64,000 bases of DNA from Pseudomonas sp. HN11 (GCF_021390155.1 NZ_CP089985.1:3917001-3981000); one strand, 5' to 3'; positions 19,213 to 31,455 are shown, numbered from the stretch's first letter. A program made the numbers and translations. Notes: generated from the letters alone by a model not told the origin.

Positions 19213-20855
19213 GAAGAAGCGCCGCTGGGTTGAACGGGAGTGGCTGCTGCTTTAGTAGTGCTCATCAGCCACAGACTGCGGATAAAGATCCAGATCATGG
19301 TCAGTACCGCGATGATCGCGATCAGCATGAAGACATCGTTGTAGGCCATCACGTTCGCCTCACGGGTCGCCGCCGTGGCCAGGCTGCGAATGCCCATCAG
19401 GTTGCGCATCTCGGGGTCGGCGACAATGCCGCCGTAGGCCGAACCGCCGCTCTGCACCCGCGCGGCCACACGTGGGTCGAGCAGGGTCAGGTGTTCGACG
19501 ATCATGCTCGAGTGATATTTCTCGCGCACAATCTGGAACGTGCCGAGCAACGCCGCGCCAATCAGGCCGCCCAGGTTCTGGCAAATACCGAACATCACCG
19601 AAAAACTCACCAGGTTACGCGGGTTGGTCAGCACATTCTTGGTACCCAGCACCATGGTCGGGCCGAGGAAGAATGTACCGCCGAAGCCTAGCAGGAACTG
19701 GCTGATGTAGAGGTTCTGAGGCCGCGTCAGGTTACTGGAAAAACTGTCCATCACCGAACCGGTGGCCATCAGCGCCAGGGAAATCACCAGCGGCATCAGC
19801 AAATGCGCCGGATTGATCGTCAACGCGCTGACCATCAGCCCGGCAATTGCCCCGGCCAGCATCACCACATACAGGGTGTGCATTTGCTGGTAGCTCATGT
19901 TCAACATCTGCATGAACCCCACCGCGCCGGTGGACTGCTCGGACAGCACCATGCGAATCAGGATCACCGCCAGCGCGAGGCGGATCATCACGCCGCTGCC
20001 CAGCCAGCGGGTCATCAACATCGGGTTGGCGCGGTTATGCTCGATGGCCAGGCCGGCCATGATCAGCACCAGTGAACAGGCCGAGGCAATGCCGATCCAG
20101 GGCGCCTCCAGCCACCAGTCGATGCGGCCCAGGGACAACACCGCGCAGAGCAAGGCGACGCCGGTGGCGAGGATGGCAAAGGTGAGGAAGTCGAGCTTTT
20201 CAAAGGTCTTGAAGCGGTCGCCGGGCGGAAGTTTAAGCAGGAACACACAGCCCAGGCAGATCAGCGCCATGCCCAGCTCGAACAGGTATAGGCCACGCCA
20301 TTCGGCGATTTGCAGCAGGTCTTCGGAGAACAGGCGCGCCAAGGGCAACGCGAGTTGTGCGGTGCCCAACCCCAACACCAGTGACTTCAAACGCCACTTG
20401 GCCGGGAACGCCTGGATCATGTAGTACAAGCCCAACGAACTCAGCGCCGCGCCGACCATGCCATGGGCTGCCCGTACGGCGATGGCCGAGTTGAGGTCGT
20501 TGACGAACAAATGGCCGAAGGTGACCAGCGCGTACAGCACCAGGAACACCTCGGTGAACGCACGCAGGCCGAACTGCTGGCGGAACTTCACCAGCAGCAG
20601 GTTCATGCACACGTTGGTCATCACATAGGCGGCGGGCAGCCAGGCCATTTCGGCGGTGGTCGCGCCGAGGGCGCCTTGCAGGTATTGCAGGTTGGCGATG
20701 ACCAGCGCGTTACCCAGGCCCCCGGTGATTGCCACCAGCACGCCGACCATCGCGAACAGCCAACGCTTGTGCGTGGGGTGCAGTGGGGTAGACGGTGAAC
20801 CTGGGAGGCTTGGGCGCTCGTGGGGTTCCCAGGTGTGGGGGGTGTATTTGTTCAT
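19209..20855 (-). CDS. DHA2-family (EmrB-like, 14-TM) MFS drug exporter
   Basis: 548 residues with about 14 hydrophobic segments. Family cues are AWLPAAYVMTNVCMNLLLVKFRQQFG at the TM2-TM3 turn (in parts), FGGTFFLGPTMVL and GICQNLGGLIGAALLGTF. With the HlyD partner it forms an EmrAB-type exporter of hydrophobic compounds. First gene of a two-gene operon transcribed leftward. Substrate unknown. Confidence 0.9.
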   Translation of the reverse strand: MNKYTPHTWEPHERPSLPGSPSTPLHPTHKRWLFAMVGVLVAITGGLGNALVIANLQYLQGALGATTAEMAWLPAAYVMTNVCMNLLLVKFRQQFGLRAFTEVFLVLYALVTFGHLFVNDLNSAIAVRAAHGMVGAALSSLGLYYMIQAFPAKWRLKSLVLGLGTAQLALPLARLFSEDLLQIAEWRGLYLFELGMALICLGCVFLLKLPPGDRFKTFEKLDFLTFAILATGVALLCAVLSLGRIDWWLEAPWIGIASACSLVLIMAGLAIEHNRANPMLMTRWLGSGVMIRLALAVILIRMVLSEQSTGAVGFMQMLNMSYQQMHTLYVVMLAGAIAGLMVSALTINPAHLLMPLVISLALMATGSVMDSFSSNLTRPQNLYISQFLLGFGGTFFLGPTMVLGTKNVLTNPRNLVSFSVMFGICQNLGGLIGAALLGTFQIVREKYHSSMIVEHLTLLDPRVAARVQSGGSAYGGIVADPEMRNLMGIRSLATAATREANVMAYNDVFMLIAIIAVLTMIWIFIRSLWLMSTTKAAATPVQPSGASS

Positions 20856-20939
20856 TCGGTGACCTAGATGAGCCGACTGAGGGGAGTCGGTGAAAGCATA
20901 CTCAGAGAGTAGTAAACCTGAGGGGAGTTCATCTTGTCA

Positions 20940-21125
20940 TGTGGGGGGTGTACATATCCGTTGCTGCGGTCACGGCGCTTATGGTTCCGCTATTACGGCG
21001 GGTCACTTTTGGAAGAGCGCCAAAAGGTCCTCGCCCCAACACTCGGTACCTCGCCTAGGCTCGGTATGCCCGTAATCCGACAGGGATTTGGGGGGGCCGC
21101 CGGGTTAGCCGCGCCGGACCCAGGC
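20940..21125. repeat. Interspersed intergenic repeat, copy A
   Basis: Segments here, such as ACGGCGGGTCACTTTTGGAA, CCCCAACACTCGGTACCTCG and CGTAATCCGACAGGGATTTG, recur in inverted orientation at about 50983-51210. It is a non-coding repeat typical of pseudomonad intergenic regions. It separates the exporter promoter from the decayed transporter and appears to end inside the latter. Confidence 0.7.
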
Positions 21126-21467
21126 TGATGCCCACCCCAAACACAATCACCGTGCCCCAAGGAATCCGTGACTGCACATCCTTCCAGGTCATCACGCCGA
21201 TACCCGGCAGCAACAGCAACACCAACCCCGCGTACGTGGTCGAGGTGGTGTCAATGCGCCCGCCACCAGCGCCAGATTGGAGAAGCCGGTGAGCGCCATG
21301 CTGATCGCCGGGCGGGTGCCGATCAAATGAGTGGGGTCTTGCAACAACGGCGCCGTGCCGAGCAGAAAGGCCATCAGCGAAGTGAGCAGCGCCCCAGTCA
21401 TCACCAGCACGGCAATCACCAGGCCCAGGGGTAACTTGAATGATGCAGCGGTTGTGGCGGGCTCCGT
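21126..21467 (-). pseudogene. Remnant of a DASS-family (divalent anion:sodium) symporter
   Basis: Reading leftward, pieces of one transporter occur in two frames: FKLPLGLVIAVLVMTGALLT, then LMAFLLGTAPLLQDPTHLIG and ISMALTGFSNLALVAGA, then after a frame change TTYAGLVLLLLPGIGVMTWK and IPWGTVIVFGVGISLG. These match well-separated parts of DASS/SLC13 proteins (normally about 460-500 residues), so large internal deletions and a frameshift have occurred. The right-hand membrane half is missing where the interspersed repeat begins. No start or intact frame remains. The family call is from remembered motifs. Confidence 0.78.
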
Positions 21468-21573
21468 CAGCCCTCAAATCAGGCTGCGAGCATGGCGCAA
21501 AATGCCGCAGGCGGTGTTAACAGGTATCAATGCCCTGGGCCGATACCTCTCTCAACACGGCTCTGCCTGTGTT

Positions 21574-22380
21574 TCAGAGAAACGCGTTGAACAGCATTCC
21601 GGCGGCCACCACCACACACAAACTTGCAAAACCTACCTGCAAGACACGCGCAGGGATCACCGCACACAGGCGTCGGCCAGCCAGCATGCCGACAATGCTT
21701 GCACCGATAAACACCCAGCCCACCGGTTCGATGCGCACACCAGCATGGAGCGCACCGGCCACACCGATCAGCGAGAGCAGGCTGATGACCATCAAGGACG
21801 TGGCGACGATACCGCGCATCTGCACATCGGTGAGTTGCCTGAACGCCGGCACGATCAGGAAGCCACCGCCGACGCCGAGCAGGCCGGACACGGCACCGGT
21901 CACCGCGCCGAGGGCCGCCAGGGTTGCGCTGCATTTGGCGGTCCAGGCGAAGCGCCCGGTCTGCTGATCGAGCATGCAGTTTTTCTGGCCCCAGGACGCG
22001 GTACCATGGTCACTCGGCCCGGCCTCGCGTTTTTCGCGCTGCAACATGCGCCAGGCCACCAACACCATCAATGCGCTGAACAGCCCCATCAGCAGCGCTT
22101 CGGGCAGTTGGTGGGCGAGAAACACCCCGACCGGCGAAAACAGCGCACCGAGCAAGGCGATCAACAGTGCTGCGCGATAGCGCACCAAACCATGGCGCAA
22201 ACCGTCGATCGCACCCACCGCTGCCGCCGCGCCAACGGCGAGCAGCGACACCGGCGCGGCCTGGGTCATGCTCAGGCCCAACCCCAGCACCAGCGCCGGC
22301 ACCCCAAGGATGCCGCCACCGGCACCGGTCAGGCCCATGACCAGGCCCATCAATAATCCCAACACACTGGCCAGCAGCAT
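21574..22380 (-). CDS. TauE/SafE-family sulfite/sulfur anion exporter
   Basis: 268 residues, about eight helices in two repeated halves, each starting with the family glycine motif ([16 protein letters not shown] and [16 protein letters not shown]). TauE/SafE proteins move sulfite, sulfoacetate or related anions. The start abuts the stop of the SQR-like gene (TGAATG), so the two are coupled. With the divergent MBL hydrolase it forms a probable sulfide/persulfide detoxification set, in which this protein would export sulfite or thiosulfate. Confidence 0.85.
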   Translation of the reverse strand: MLLASVLGLLMGLVMGLTGAGGGILGVPALVLGLGLSMTQAAPVSLLAVGAAAAVGAIDGLRHGLVRYRAALLIALLGALFSPVGVFLAHQLPEALLMGLFSALMVLVAWRMLQREKREAGPSDHGTASWGQKNCMLDQQTGRFAWTAKCSATLAALGAVTGAVSGLLGVGGGFLIVPAFRQLTDVQMRGIVATSLMVISLLSLIGVAGALHAGVRIEPVGWVFIGASIVGMLAGRRLCAVIPARVLQVGFASLCVVVAAGMLFNAFL

Positions 22381-23625
22381 TCAGTCCACCTTGCTCAAGC
22401 GGGTCAGCCATTCGCGGCCCTTGAGCATGCCGTTCCAATAGAACCACGGCAGCAAGGTGGCCTTGAGAAACCACATCGAGCGGCGCGCCTGGGTCGGGTC
22501 CAGGGGGAAGGTCGGCAGCAGTTTGCCGCCGTAGCCGAACTCGGCCAGCACCACCTTGCCCTTCTCCACCGTCAATGGGCAGGAACCATAGCCATCGTAT
22601 TTAAGCGGCAGCGGCGCCTGCTTGCGCAGGGCCAACAGGTTTTCGGCAACCACCACGATCTGCTTGCGCACCGCAGCGGCAGTCTTCGCATTGGTGGTGC
22701 CGCACACGTCGCCCAGCCCGAAGATGTGCGGGTAGCGCAGGTGCTGCAAGCTGTGTGGGTTCACTTCGCACCAACCGGCCGCGTCGGCCAACGGGCTTTG
22801 GTGGATGAAATCCGGCGAGACTTGCGGTGGGACTACATGCAGCAAGTCGAAGGACTTTTCTTCAACGCTGACAGTGCCATCGGTGTCCTTCACGTCGAAC
22901 CAGGCTTTGCGCGCCGGGCCATCGACTTTCACCAGGTTGGAATTGAACGCCAGGCGGGCGTTGTACTTTTCCACGTACTTCATCAACGGCGGTACGAAAG
23001 TCGCCACACCAAACAGCGCGGTGCCGGCCAGGTTGAATTCGACATCGATGTGTTTCAGAGCGCCCTGTTTCAGCCAGTGGTCGCAAGACAGGTACATGGC
23101 CTTCTGCGGCGCCCCCGCGCATTTGATCGGCATGGCCGGCTGGGTAAAAATCGCCTTGCCGCCCTTGAGTTGCTGCACCAGTTGCCAGGTGTAGTCGGCG
23201 TATTGGTAGCTGTAATTGGACGTGACGCCATTCTGGCCGAGTGTCTCTTGCAGCCCTTCGACCTTCTCCCACGCCAGGCGCAGGCCGGGGCAGACGATCA
23301 GGTTTTGCCAGCTGACACGCTGGCCGCTGTCGAGGATCAGGGCCTGCTCGTCGGGCAGCAGCTCGGTGACGGCAGCCTGTATCCAGGTAACGCCATTGGG
23401 CAGGACGTCGGCCAGCGGTCGGCGGGTCTTTTTCAGGTCATAGGCGCCGCCGCCCACCAGGGTCCAGGCGGGCTGGTAGCAATGATGATCGCTCGGTTCG
23501 ATCAGGGTGATGTTCAAGTGGGGGTCGCGCTTGAGCAGGCTGGCCAGCAGGCCGATGCCCGCCGAGCCGCCGCCGATGACTACGATGTCGCCACTGATGG
23601 TAGGGCCCCAGTGTTGGTCGGTCAT
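22381..23625 (-). CDS. Sulfide:quinone oxidoreductase-like FAD protein (type II SQR-like)
   Basis: 414 residues. FAD Rossmann motif [17 protein letters not shown] at 15-31; [19 protein letters not shown] contains the conserved redox cysteine of type II SQRs; [17 protein letters not shown] and GYGSCPLTV are the usual C-terminal FAD and Cys motifs. These enzymes oxidise hydrogen sulfide at the inner membrane, pass electrons to quinone and form a persulfide. Neighbours (persulfide-dioxygenase-like MBL protein and TauE exporter) support this. I did not see an ArsR/BigR regulator or FisR beside it. Confidence 0.85.
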   Translation of the reverse strand: MTDQHWGPTISGDIVVIGGGSAGIGLLASLLKRDPHLNITLIEPSDHHCYQPAWTLVGGGAYDLKKTRRPLADVLPNGVTWIQAAVTELLPDEQALILDSGQRVSWQNLIVCPGLRLAWEKVEGLQETLGQNGVTSNYSYQYADYTWQLVQQLKGGKAIFTQPAMPIKCAGAPQKAMYLSCDHWLKQGALKHIDVEFNLAGTALFGVATFVPPLMKYVEKYNARLAFNSNLVKVDGPARKAWFDVKDTDGTVSVEEKSFDLLHVVPPQVSPDFIHQSPLADAAGWCEVNPHSLQHLRYPHIFGLGDVCGTTNAKTAAAVRKQIVVVAENLLALRKQAPLPLKYDGYGSCPLTVEKGKVVLAEFGYGGKLLPTFPLDPTQARRSMWFLKATLLPWFYWNGMLKGREWLTRLSKVD

Positions 23626-23793
23626 GGTCTATCGCCTTTTATCGTCAATGCACACAAGGGGCGTTGCCGTATGGCGTTACGTCCCGTTACAGGTCGATCC
23701 TTTGCCTCGGACCGTTTTTTTCCCTTAAGCTCGCAAGCCTATGTGGAAAACATCTCGAATGTAAGCCGCAATCCACCACCAAGGACCGCCGCC

Positions 23794-24657
23794 ATGCCCG
23801 CATTGATTCAAGCCTTTCTGGACGAGGCGTCGTCGACCTACACCTATGTCCTGCATGAAGCAGATGATGGCCCCTGTGCCATTGTCGACTCGGTGCTCAA
23901 TTACGACCCGGCTTCCGGGCGCACCGACACGCGCCAAGCCGACAAAGTGATCGCCTATGTGCGCGAACATCGGCTGCAGGTGCAATGGCTGCTGGAAACC
24001 CACGCCCACGCCGATCACCTCTCAGCCGCGCCTTACCTGCGCCGCACGTTGGGCGGCAAGATCGCGATTGGCCAGTCCATCAGCAAAGTGCAGGACGTGT
24101 TCAAGAACCTGTTCAACCTGGAGCCGGAGTTTCGTGTGGATGGCTCACAGTTCGATCATCTGTTTGCGCCGGATGAGGTGTTTCACATCGGTAACATCAA
24201 GGCCCAGGCCCTGCATGTGCCCGGGCACACGCCGGCGGACATGGCCTACCTGATCGATGACCGACTGATCCTGGTGGGTGACACGCTGTTCATGCCGGAT
24301 GTGGGCACGGCGCGTTGTGATTTTCCTGGGGGGGATGCGCGGCAGTTGTATGCGTCGATGCGCAAGTTGCTGGCCTATCCACCCGAGACCCAACTGTATG
24401 TGTGCCATGACTACCCGCCTGAAGGCCGTGAGGCGAAGTGCCTGACGACAGTGGCTGAGCAGAGGGCGGGGAATATTCATGTGCATGATGGGGTGGATGA
24501 GCCGGCGTTTGTGCAGATGCGCACCACACGCGATGCGGGACTGGGAATGCCGACGCTGCTGCTGCCGGCGATCCAGGTGAATGTGCGGGCGGGGAATATG
24601 CCGCCGGCGGAAGACAACGGCGTGACCTACCTGAAAATCCCCCTCAACCAACTCTGA
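23794..24657 (+). CDS. MBL-fold hydrolase, persulfide dioxygenase-like (Blh type)
   Basis: 287 residues from ATG 23794. Metal motif [16 protein letters not shown] at about 69-84, then [32 protein letters not shown] and [10 protein letters not shown], which is the ETHE1/Blh pattern rather than glyoxalase II. Members oxidise glutathione persulfide to sulfite with one non-heme iron. It is divergent from the SQR-TauE pair across a 168-base gap. The long upstream in-frame extension lies in the antisense of the SQR gene and is not coding. Confidence 0.86.
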   Translation: MPALIQAFLDEASSTYTYVLHEADDGPCAIVDSVLNYDPASGRTDTRQADKVIAYVREHRLQVQWLLETHAHADHLSAAPYLRRTLGGKIAIGQSISKVQDVFKNLFNLEPEFRVDGSQFDHLFAPDEVFHIGNIKAQALHVPGHTPADMAYLIDDRLILVGDTLFMPDVGTARCDFPGGDARQLYASMRKLLAYPPETQLYVCHDYPPEGREAKCLTTVAEQRAGNIHVHDGVDEPAFVQMRTTRDAGLGMPTLLLPAIQVNVRAGNMPPAEDNGVTYLKIPLNQL

Positions 24658-24685
24658 AATGCGACTTAAATGTGGGAGCGTTGAA

Positions 24686-25174
24686 TCAGGAACCCAGGCT
24701 GATGCCGTTGGCCGGCAGTGGCAGTGCGGTTTTGTAGCGCACTTGCTTGAGCGCAAAGCTTGAGCGGATGTTGGCGACGCCCGGCACTTTGGTCAAAAAG
24801 TCCATCATGAAGCGCTCCAGCGACTGGATCGTCGGCACCAGTACCCGGATCAGATAGTCCGGGTCGCCGGCCATCAAATAGCACTCCATCACCTCGGGGC
24901 GGTCGGAGATCGCGCCTTCGAACTGTTGCAACGCCAGTTCGTTCTGTTTCTCCAGGCTGACGTGGATGAACACATTGACGTGCAGCCCCAGCAAATCGGC
25001 GTCCAGCAGCGTGACCTGGTCGCGAATCAAGCCCAATTCTTCCATTGCCTTCACCCGATTGAAACACGGCGTGGGCGACAGGTTGACCGAGCGGGCCAGG
25101 TCGGCGTTGGTGATGCGGGCGTTCTCCTGAAGGGCGTTGAGAATGCCAATATCGGTACGGTCCAGTTTACGCAT
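24686..25174 (-). CDS. bkdR: Lrp/AsnC-family activator of the bkd operon
   Basis: 162 residues. N-terminal HTH ([20 protein letters not shown] ... [19 protein letters not shown]) and a C-terminal RAM ligand domain ([29 protein letters not shown]). Divergent from bkdA1 as in Pseudomonas putida and P. aeruginosa, where BkdR activates the branched-chain keto-acid dehydrogenase operon with L-branched-chain amino acids as effectors. The 195-base gap between them should hold the BkdR sites. Confidence 0.93.
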   Translation of the reverse strand: MRKLDRTDIGILNALQENARITNADLARSVNLSPTPCFNRVKAMEELGLIRDQVTLLDADLLGLHVNVFIHVSLEKQNELALQQFEGAISDRPEVMECYLMAGDPDYLIRVLVPTIQSLERFMMDFLTKVPGVANIRSSFALKQVRYKTALPLPANGISLGS

Positions 25175-25363
25175 GAGACAAAATCACCTGTTTATTATGT
25201 TTATGCAGTTTTTTTATCCGCAAATGATCCTGAGCGCAATGAAACACAGATAAATATTCTTCTACGCCCCGCCTATGATTGTTGTAGGACAAGATTTCTC
25301 CTATCCGGAGGCTGACTGTCAGCTAGCGCGCCCACTACAAGAAATTCACAAGATAGAGCGTAG

Positions 25364-26605
<1,242 letters not shown>

Positions 26606-26606
26606 C

Positions 26607-27665
26607 ATGAACGATCACAACAACAGCATTGAAGTGGAAACCGCCATGACCACCACCACCATGACCATGATCCAGGCCCTGCGCTCGGCCATGGATGTGA
26701 TGCTCGACCGTGACGACAACGTGGTGGTGTTCGGCCAGGACGTCGGTTATTTCGGCGGTGTGTTCCGTTGCACCGAAGGCTTGCAGACCAAATATGGCAG
26801 CTCGCGGGTGTTTGACGCACCGATCTCCGAAAGCGGCATCATCGGTGTGGCGGTGGGCATGGGCGCCTATGGCCTGCGCCCGGTGGCCGAAATCCAGTTC
26901 GCGGACTACGTCTACCCCGCCACCGACCAGATCATCTCCGAAGCCGCGCGCCTGCGTTATCGCTCGGCGGGCCAGTTCACCGCGCCTTTGACCATGCGCA
27001 TGCCTTGCGGCGGTGGCATCTACGGCGGCCAGACCCACAGCCAGAGTATCGAGGCGGTGTTCACCCAGGTCTGCGGCCTGCGCACGGTGATGCCTTCGAA
27101 CCCCTATGACGCGAAAGGCCTGCTGATCGCCTCCATCGAAAACGATGACCCGGTGATCTTCCTGGAGCCAAAACGCCTGTACAACGGCCCGTTCGATGGC
27201 CATCACGACCGTCCGGTGACCCCCTGGTCGAAGCACCCGCAAGCCCAAGTGCCGGACGGTTACTACACCGTGCCGCTGGACGAGGCCGCCATCGTGCGCC
27301 CAGGCTCAGCCGTCACTGTGCTGACCTACGGCACCACCGTGTATGTCTCGCAAGTCGCCGCCGAAGAAACCGGCATCGACGCCGAGGTCATCGACCTGCG
27401 CAGCCTGTGGCCGCTGGACCTGGAAACCATCGTCAAATCCGTGAAGAAGACCGGCCGTTGCGTGGTGGTGCATGAAGCCACCCGCACCTGCGGCTTTGGT
27501 GCCGAGCTGGTGTCGCTGGTGCAGGAGCATTGCTTCCACCACCTGGAAGCGCCGATCGAACGCGTCACCGGTTGGGACACCCCCTACCCGCATGCGCAAG
27601 AGTGGGCGTATTTCCCAGGGCCGTCCCGAGTGGGCGCGGCGTTGAAACGGGTCATGGAGGTCTGA
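26607..27665 (+). CDS. bkdA2: Branched-chain 2-oxo acid dehydrogenase E1 beta subunit
   Basis: 352 residues from ATG 26607, one base after the bkdA1 stop; a second in-frame ATG at 26646 gives MTTTTMTMIQ and cannot be ruled out. Typical E1 beta sequence: VVVFGQDVGYFGGVFRCTEG, FDAPISESGIIGVAVGMG, MPCGGGIYGGQTHSQS. It completes the E1 active site with BkdA1. Confidence 0.95.
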   Translation: MNDHNNSIEVETAMTTTTMTMIQALRSAMDVMLDRDDNVVVFGQDVGYFGGVFRCTEGLQTKYGSSRVFDAPISESGIIGVAVGMGAYGLRPVAEIQFADYVYPATDQIISEAARLRYRSAGQFTAPLTMRMPCGGGIYGGQTHSQSIEAVFTQVCGLRTVMPSNPYDAKGLLIASIENDDPVIFLEPKRLYNGPFDGHHDRPVTPWSKHPQAQVPDGYYTVPLDEAAIVRPGSAVTVLTYGTTVYVSQVAAEETGIDAEVIDLRSLWPLDLETIVKSVKKTGRCVVVHEATRTCGFGAELVSLVQEHCFHHLEAPIERVTGWDTPYPHAQEWAYFPGPSRVGAALKRVMEV

Positions 27666-28925
27666 ATGGGCACGCACGTTATCAAGATGCCGGACATTGG
27701 CGAAGGCATCGCGGAAGTTGAACTGTCGGTGTGGCACGTGAAGGTCGGCGACATGGTCGTCGAAGACCAGGTGCTGGCGGATGTAATGACCGACAAGGCG
27801 ATGGTGGACATCCCCTCGCCGGTGCACGGCAAGGTGATTTCCCTTGGCGGCGAGCCGGGTGAAATCATGGCCGTGGGCAGTATTCTGATCAGCATTGAAG
27901 TGGAAGGCGCGGGCAACGCCAAGGAAGCGCCGGCAGTGAAGGAGGCGCCGAAGGTCGCCTCTGTGGTTGAAGCCAAGCCTGCACCGGTGGCGGTTGAACG
28001 CAAACCTGCGCCGGTTGTTGCAGCCCAAGCGCCGGTGGCGCGCGAAGCCGACGAACGTCCGCTGGCCTCCCCTGCCGTGCGCAAACATGCATTGGATGCC
28101 GGGATCCAACTGCGCCTGGTCCAAGGCACAGGCCCGGCGGGACGCATCCTGCACGAAGACCTCGACGCCTACCTGCTACAAGGTGCGTCAAAACCTTCGA
28201 CCGCCGCCAACCTCTACGCCGAACGCAATACCGAAGAACAGATCCCGGTGATCGGCATGCGCCGCAAGATCGCCCAGCGCATGCAGGACGCCACCCGGCG
28301 CGCCGCGCATTTCAGCTATGTGGAAGAGATCGACGTCACCGCCCTCGACGAGTTGCGCGTGCACCTCAACGAGAAACATGGCGCCACGCGCGGCAAGTTG
28401 ACCCTGCTGCCGTTCATCGTGCGCGCCATGGTGGTGGCACTGCGTGACTTCCCGCAGATCAACGCGCGTTACGACGACGAGGCCCAGGTCATCACCCGCC
28501 TCGGCGCCGTGCACGTGGGCGTCGCCACCCAGAGCGACGTTGGCTTGATGGTGCCGGCGGTGCGTCACGCCGAAGCCCGCAGCCTGTGGGGCACTGCCGA
28601 AGAAATCACGCGCTTGGCCAAGGCGGCGCGCAATGGCAAGGCCAGCCGTGATGAGTTGTCGGGCTCCACCATCACCCTGACCAGCCTGGGCGCTTTAGGC
28701 GGCATCGTCAGCACACCGGTGCTGAACCTGCCGGAAGTGGCCATCGTTGGCGTCAACCGCATCGTCGAACGGCCGATGGTGATCAAAGGCCAGATCGTGG
28801 TGCGCAAGATGATGAACCTCTCCAGCTCCTTTGATCACCGGGTGGTCGATGGCATGGACGCGGCGCAATTCATCCAGGCCATTCGCGGCCTGCTCGAACA
28901 ACCCGCCAGCCTGTTCCTGGAGTAA
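27666..28925 (+). CDS. bkdB: Branched-chain 2-oxo acid dehydrogenase E2 (dihydrolipoyl transacylase)
   Basis: 419 residues: one lipoyl domain with the lipoylated Lys in [13 protein letters not shown] (about 44), a long Ala/Pro/Lys linker, an E1/E3-binding domain ([20 protein letters not shown], about 136-170), and the catalytic domain with [16 protein letters not shown]. It transfers the acyl group to CoA and forms the complex core. The start directly follows the bkdA2 stop. Confidence 0.96.
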   Translation: MGTHVIKMPDIGEGIAEVELSVWHVKVGDMVVEDQVLADVMTDKAMVDIPSPVHGKVISLGGEPGEIMAVGSILISIEVEGAGNAKEAPAVKEAPKVASVVEAKPAPVAVERKPAPVVAAQAPVAREADERPLASPAVRKHALDAGIQLRLVQGTGPAGRILHEDLDAYLLQGASKPSTAANLYAERNTEEQIPVIGMRRKIAQRMQDATRRAAHFSYVEEIDVTALDELRVHLNEKHGATRGKLTLLPFIVRAMVVALRDFPQINARYDDEAQVITRLGAVHVGVATQSDVGLMVPAVRHAEARSLWGTAEEITRLAKAARNGKASRDELSGSTITLTSLGALGGIVSTPVLNLPEVAIVGVNRIVERPMVIKGQIVVRKMMNLSSSFDHRVVDGMDAAQFIQAIRGLLEQPASLFLE

Positions 28926-28928
28926 GGC

Positions 28929-30308
28929 ATGACGCAGACATTGAATACCACGCTGCTGATCATTGGCGGCGGTCCTGGCGGCTACGTAGCAGCTATCCGT
29001 GCCGGGCAACTGGGCATCCCGACCATCCTGGTGGAAGGCCGGGCGCTGGGCGGCACCTGCCTGAATATCGGCTGTATTCCCTCCAAGGCCTTGATTCATG
29101 TGGCCGAGCAGTTCCAGCAAACCATCCACCATAGCCAGGGCTCGCAACTGGGCATCGAAGTGGATGTGCCGACCCTGAATATCCGCAAAAGTGTGGAATG
29201 GAAAGACGGCATCGTCGATCGCCTGACCACCGGCGTCGCGGCGCTGCTGAAGAAGCACAAGGTGCAAGTGATCCACGGCTGGGGCAAGGTAGTGGACGGC
29301 AAGACCGTCGAGGTCGGCGACCAACGCATCCAGTGCGAACATTTGTTGCTGGCCACCGGTTCGAAAAGCGTCGACCTGCCAATGCTGCCGATTGGCGGGC
29401 CGATCATCTCCTCGACCGAAGCCCTTGCACCGGAAAGCGTGCCCAAGCGCTTGATCGTGGTGGGCGGCGGTTATATCGGCCTGGAACTGGGGATTGCCTA
29501 CCGCAAGCTCGGCGCCGAGGTCAGCGTGGTCGAGGCCCAGGACCGCATCCTGCCGGCCTACGACGCCGAGTTGACCCAACCGGTGAACGAGTCCCTCAAG
29601 CAACTGGGCGTGAAGCTGTACCTCGAGCACAGTGTCACCGGTTTTGCCGATGGCAACCTGCAAGTACGCGACCCGAATGGCGACACCCTGTCGCTGGCCA
29701 CTGATCAGGTGCTGGTTGCCGTTGGTCGCAAACCGAACACCCAGGGTTGGAACCTTGAGGCGTTGAACCTGGAGATGAACGGCGCGGCGATCAAGATCGA
29801 CAGCCGCTGCCAGACCAGCATGCGCAATGTGTATGCCATCGGCGACCTGAGCGGCGAACCGATGCTGGCGCACCGAGCGATGGCCCAGGGCGAGATGGTG
29901 GCCGAACTGATCAGCGGTCAAACCCGCGAATTCAACCCGGCAGCAATCCCGGCGGTGTGTTTTACCGACCCGGAACTGGTGGTGGTCGGCAAAACACCGG
30001 ACGAAGCCAAGGCCGCCGGATTGGACTGCATTGTGTCGAGCTTCCCGTTCGCGGCCAATGGCCGGGCGATGACCCTGGAGTCCAAAACCGGTTTCGTGCG
30101 GGTGGTGGCACGGCGTGACAATCACCTGATCGTCGGCTGGCAGGCTGTGGGGGTTGGCGTCTCGGAACTGTCCACCGCCTTTGGCCTGAGCCTGGAAATG
30201 GGTGCGCGCCTGGAAGACGTGGCGGGCACCATCCACGCCCACCCAACCCTCGGTGAAGCGGTACAGGAAGCCGCATTAAGAGCGTTGGGGCACGCGTTGC
30301 ACCTGTAA
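28929..30308 (+). CDS. lpdV: Dihydrolipoyl dehydrogenase, branched-chain complex specific (LPD-Val)
   Basis: 459 residues. FAD motif [15 protein letters not shown] at 13-27, redox disulfide [20 protein letters not shown] motif [12 protein letters not shown], and the C-terminal His-Glu region [15 protein letters not shown]. It reoxidises lipoamide of BkdB with NAD. Last gene of the bkd operon; ilvE follows after 107 bases with its own leader. Confidence 0.95.
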   Translation: MTQTLNTTLLIIGGGPGGYVAAIRAGQLGIPTILVEGRALGGTCLNIGCIPSKALIHVAEQFQQTIHHSQGSQLGIEVDVPTLNIRKSVEWKDGIVDRLTTGVAALLKKHKVQVIHGWGKVVDGKTVEVGDQRIQCEHLLLATGSKSVDLPMLPIGGPIISSTEALAPESVPKRLIVVGGGYIGLELGIAYRKLGAEVSVVEAQDRILPAYDAELTQPVNESLKQLGVKLYLEHSVTGFADGNLQVRDPNGDTLSLATDQVLVAVGRKPNTQGWNLEALNLEMNGAAIKIDSRCQTSMRNVYAIGDLSGEPMLAHRAMAQGEMVAELISGQTREFNPAAIPAVCFTDPELVVVGKTPDEAKAAGLDCIVSSFPFAANGRAMTLESKTGFVRVVARRDNHLIVGWQAVGVGVSELSTAFGLSLEMGARLEDVAGTIHAHPTLGEAVQEAALRALGHALHL

Positions 30309-30415
30309 AACCGCCGCTCCCACACAAAGCAAGAATGAAGTATTGTTGCGCCCATCCAGAAAAAAACCGACAAGCCTGCCTTTGACCAGGCGGTTGACCA
30401 GAGATAGAGGGTGTC

Positions 30416-31435
30416 ATGGGTAACGAAAGCATCAATTGGGACAAGCTGGGTTTTGACTACATCAAGACCGACAAGCGGTTTCTTCAAGTCTGGAAAAACG
30501 GCGAATGGCAAGAAGGCACCCTGACCGACGACAACGTGCTGCACATCAGCGAGGGCTCCACCGCCCTGCATTATGGCCAGCAATGCTTTGAAGGCCTCAA
30601 GGCCTACCGCTGCAAGGACGGTTCGATCAACCTGTTCCGCCCGGACCAGAATGCCGCCCGCATGCAACGCAGCTGCGCCCGCCTGCTGATGCCACCTGTG
30701 CCGACTGACGTGTTCATCGACGCCTGCAAGCAAGTGGTCAAGGCCAACGAACGCTTCATCCCGCCGTACGGCAGCGGCGGCGCGCTGTATCTGCGTCCCT
30801 TCGTGATCGGCACGGGTGACAACATCGGCGTGCGTACTGCGCCGGAGTTCATCTTCTCTGTGTTCGCCATCCCGGTCGGCGCCTACTTCAAAGGTGGCCT
30901 GGTGCCACACAACTTCCAGATTTCCACCTTCGACCGCGCCGCGCCACAAGGCACTGGTGCCGCCAAGGTCGGTGGCAACTACGCCGCCAGCCTGATGCCA
31001 GGTTCCGAAGCGAAGAAATCCGGTTTTGCCGACGCAATCTATCTGGACCCGATGACCCATTCGAAAATCGAAGAAGTCGGCTCGGCCAACTTCTTCGGGA
31101 TCACTCACGACAACCAGTTCATCACGCCGAAGTCGCCTTCGGTGCTGCCAGGCATCACCCGCCTGTCGCTGATCGAACTGGCCCAGTCCCGCCTGGGCCT
31201 GAAAGTGGTCGAGGGCGAAGTGTTCATCGACAAGCTGGACCAGTTCAAGGAAGCCGGCGCCTGCGGTACCGCAGCGGTGATCTCACCGATCGGCGGCATC
31301 CAGTACAACGGCAAGCTGCACGTGTTCCACAGCGAGACTGAAGTCGGCCCGATCACCCAGAAGCTCTACAAAGAGCTGACCGGTGTGCAGACCGGTGACG
31401 TTGAAGCGCCAGAAGGCTGGATCGTCAAGGTCTAA
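30416..31435 (+). CDS. ilvE: Branched-chain amino acid aminotransferase
   Basis: 339 residues, class IV PLP aminotransferase of the longer (type II, eukaryote-like) BCAT branch. GGALYLRPFVIGTG, the PLP Lys in AAKVGGNYAASLMP, and EVGSANFFGI are seen. It interconverts Val, Leu and Ile with their keto-acids, the substrates of the Bkd complex encoded just upstream. A separate promoter in the 107-base gap is likely. A hairpin at 31456-31489 follows. Confidence 0.94.
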   Translation: MGNESINWDKLGFDYIKTDKRFLQVWKNGEWQEGTLTDDNVLHISEGSTALHYGQQCFEGLKAYRCKDGSINLFRPDQNAARMQRSCARLLMPPVPTDVFIDACKQVVKANERFIPPYGSGGALYLRPFVIGTGDNIGVRTAPEFIFSVFAIPVGAYFKGGLVPHNFQISTFDRAAPQGTGAAKVGGNYAASLMPGSEAKKSGFADAIYLDPMTHSKIEEVGSANFFGITHDNQFITPKSPSVLPGITRLSLIELAQSRLGLKVVEGEVFIDKLDQFKEAGACGTAAVISPIGGIQYNGKLHVFHSETEVGPITQKLYKELTGVQTGDVEAPEGWIVKV

Positions 31436-31455
31436 CCCACAAGAACGCAAAACCA

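Noticed and set aside
21331..22356. 341-codon plus-strand open frame antisense to TauE
   Set aside because: The sense TauE protein has clear duplicated glycine motifs; the antisense peptide is His/Gln/Arg-rich noise.
22726..23793. N-terminal extension of the MBL hydrolase by about 356 residues
   Set aside because: The extension is antisense to the SQR gene; homologues start at the MPALIQAFL methionine at 23794.
28695..30242. 515-codon open frame antisense to lpdV
   Set aside because: It covers the strongly conserved lpdV gene, and the peptide has no recognisable domain.
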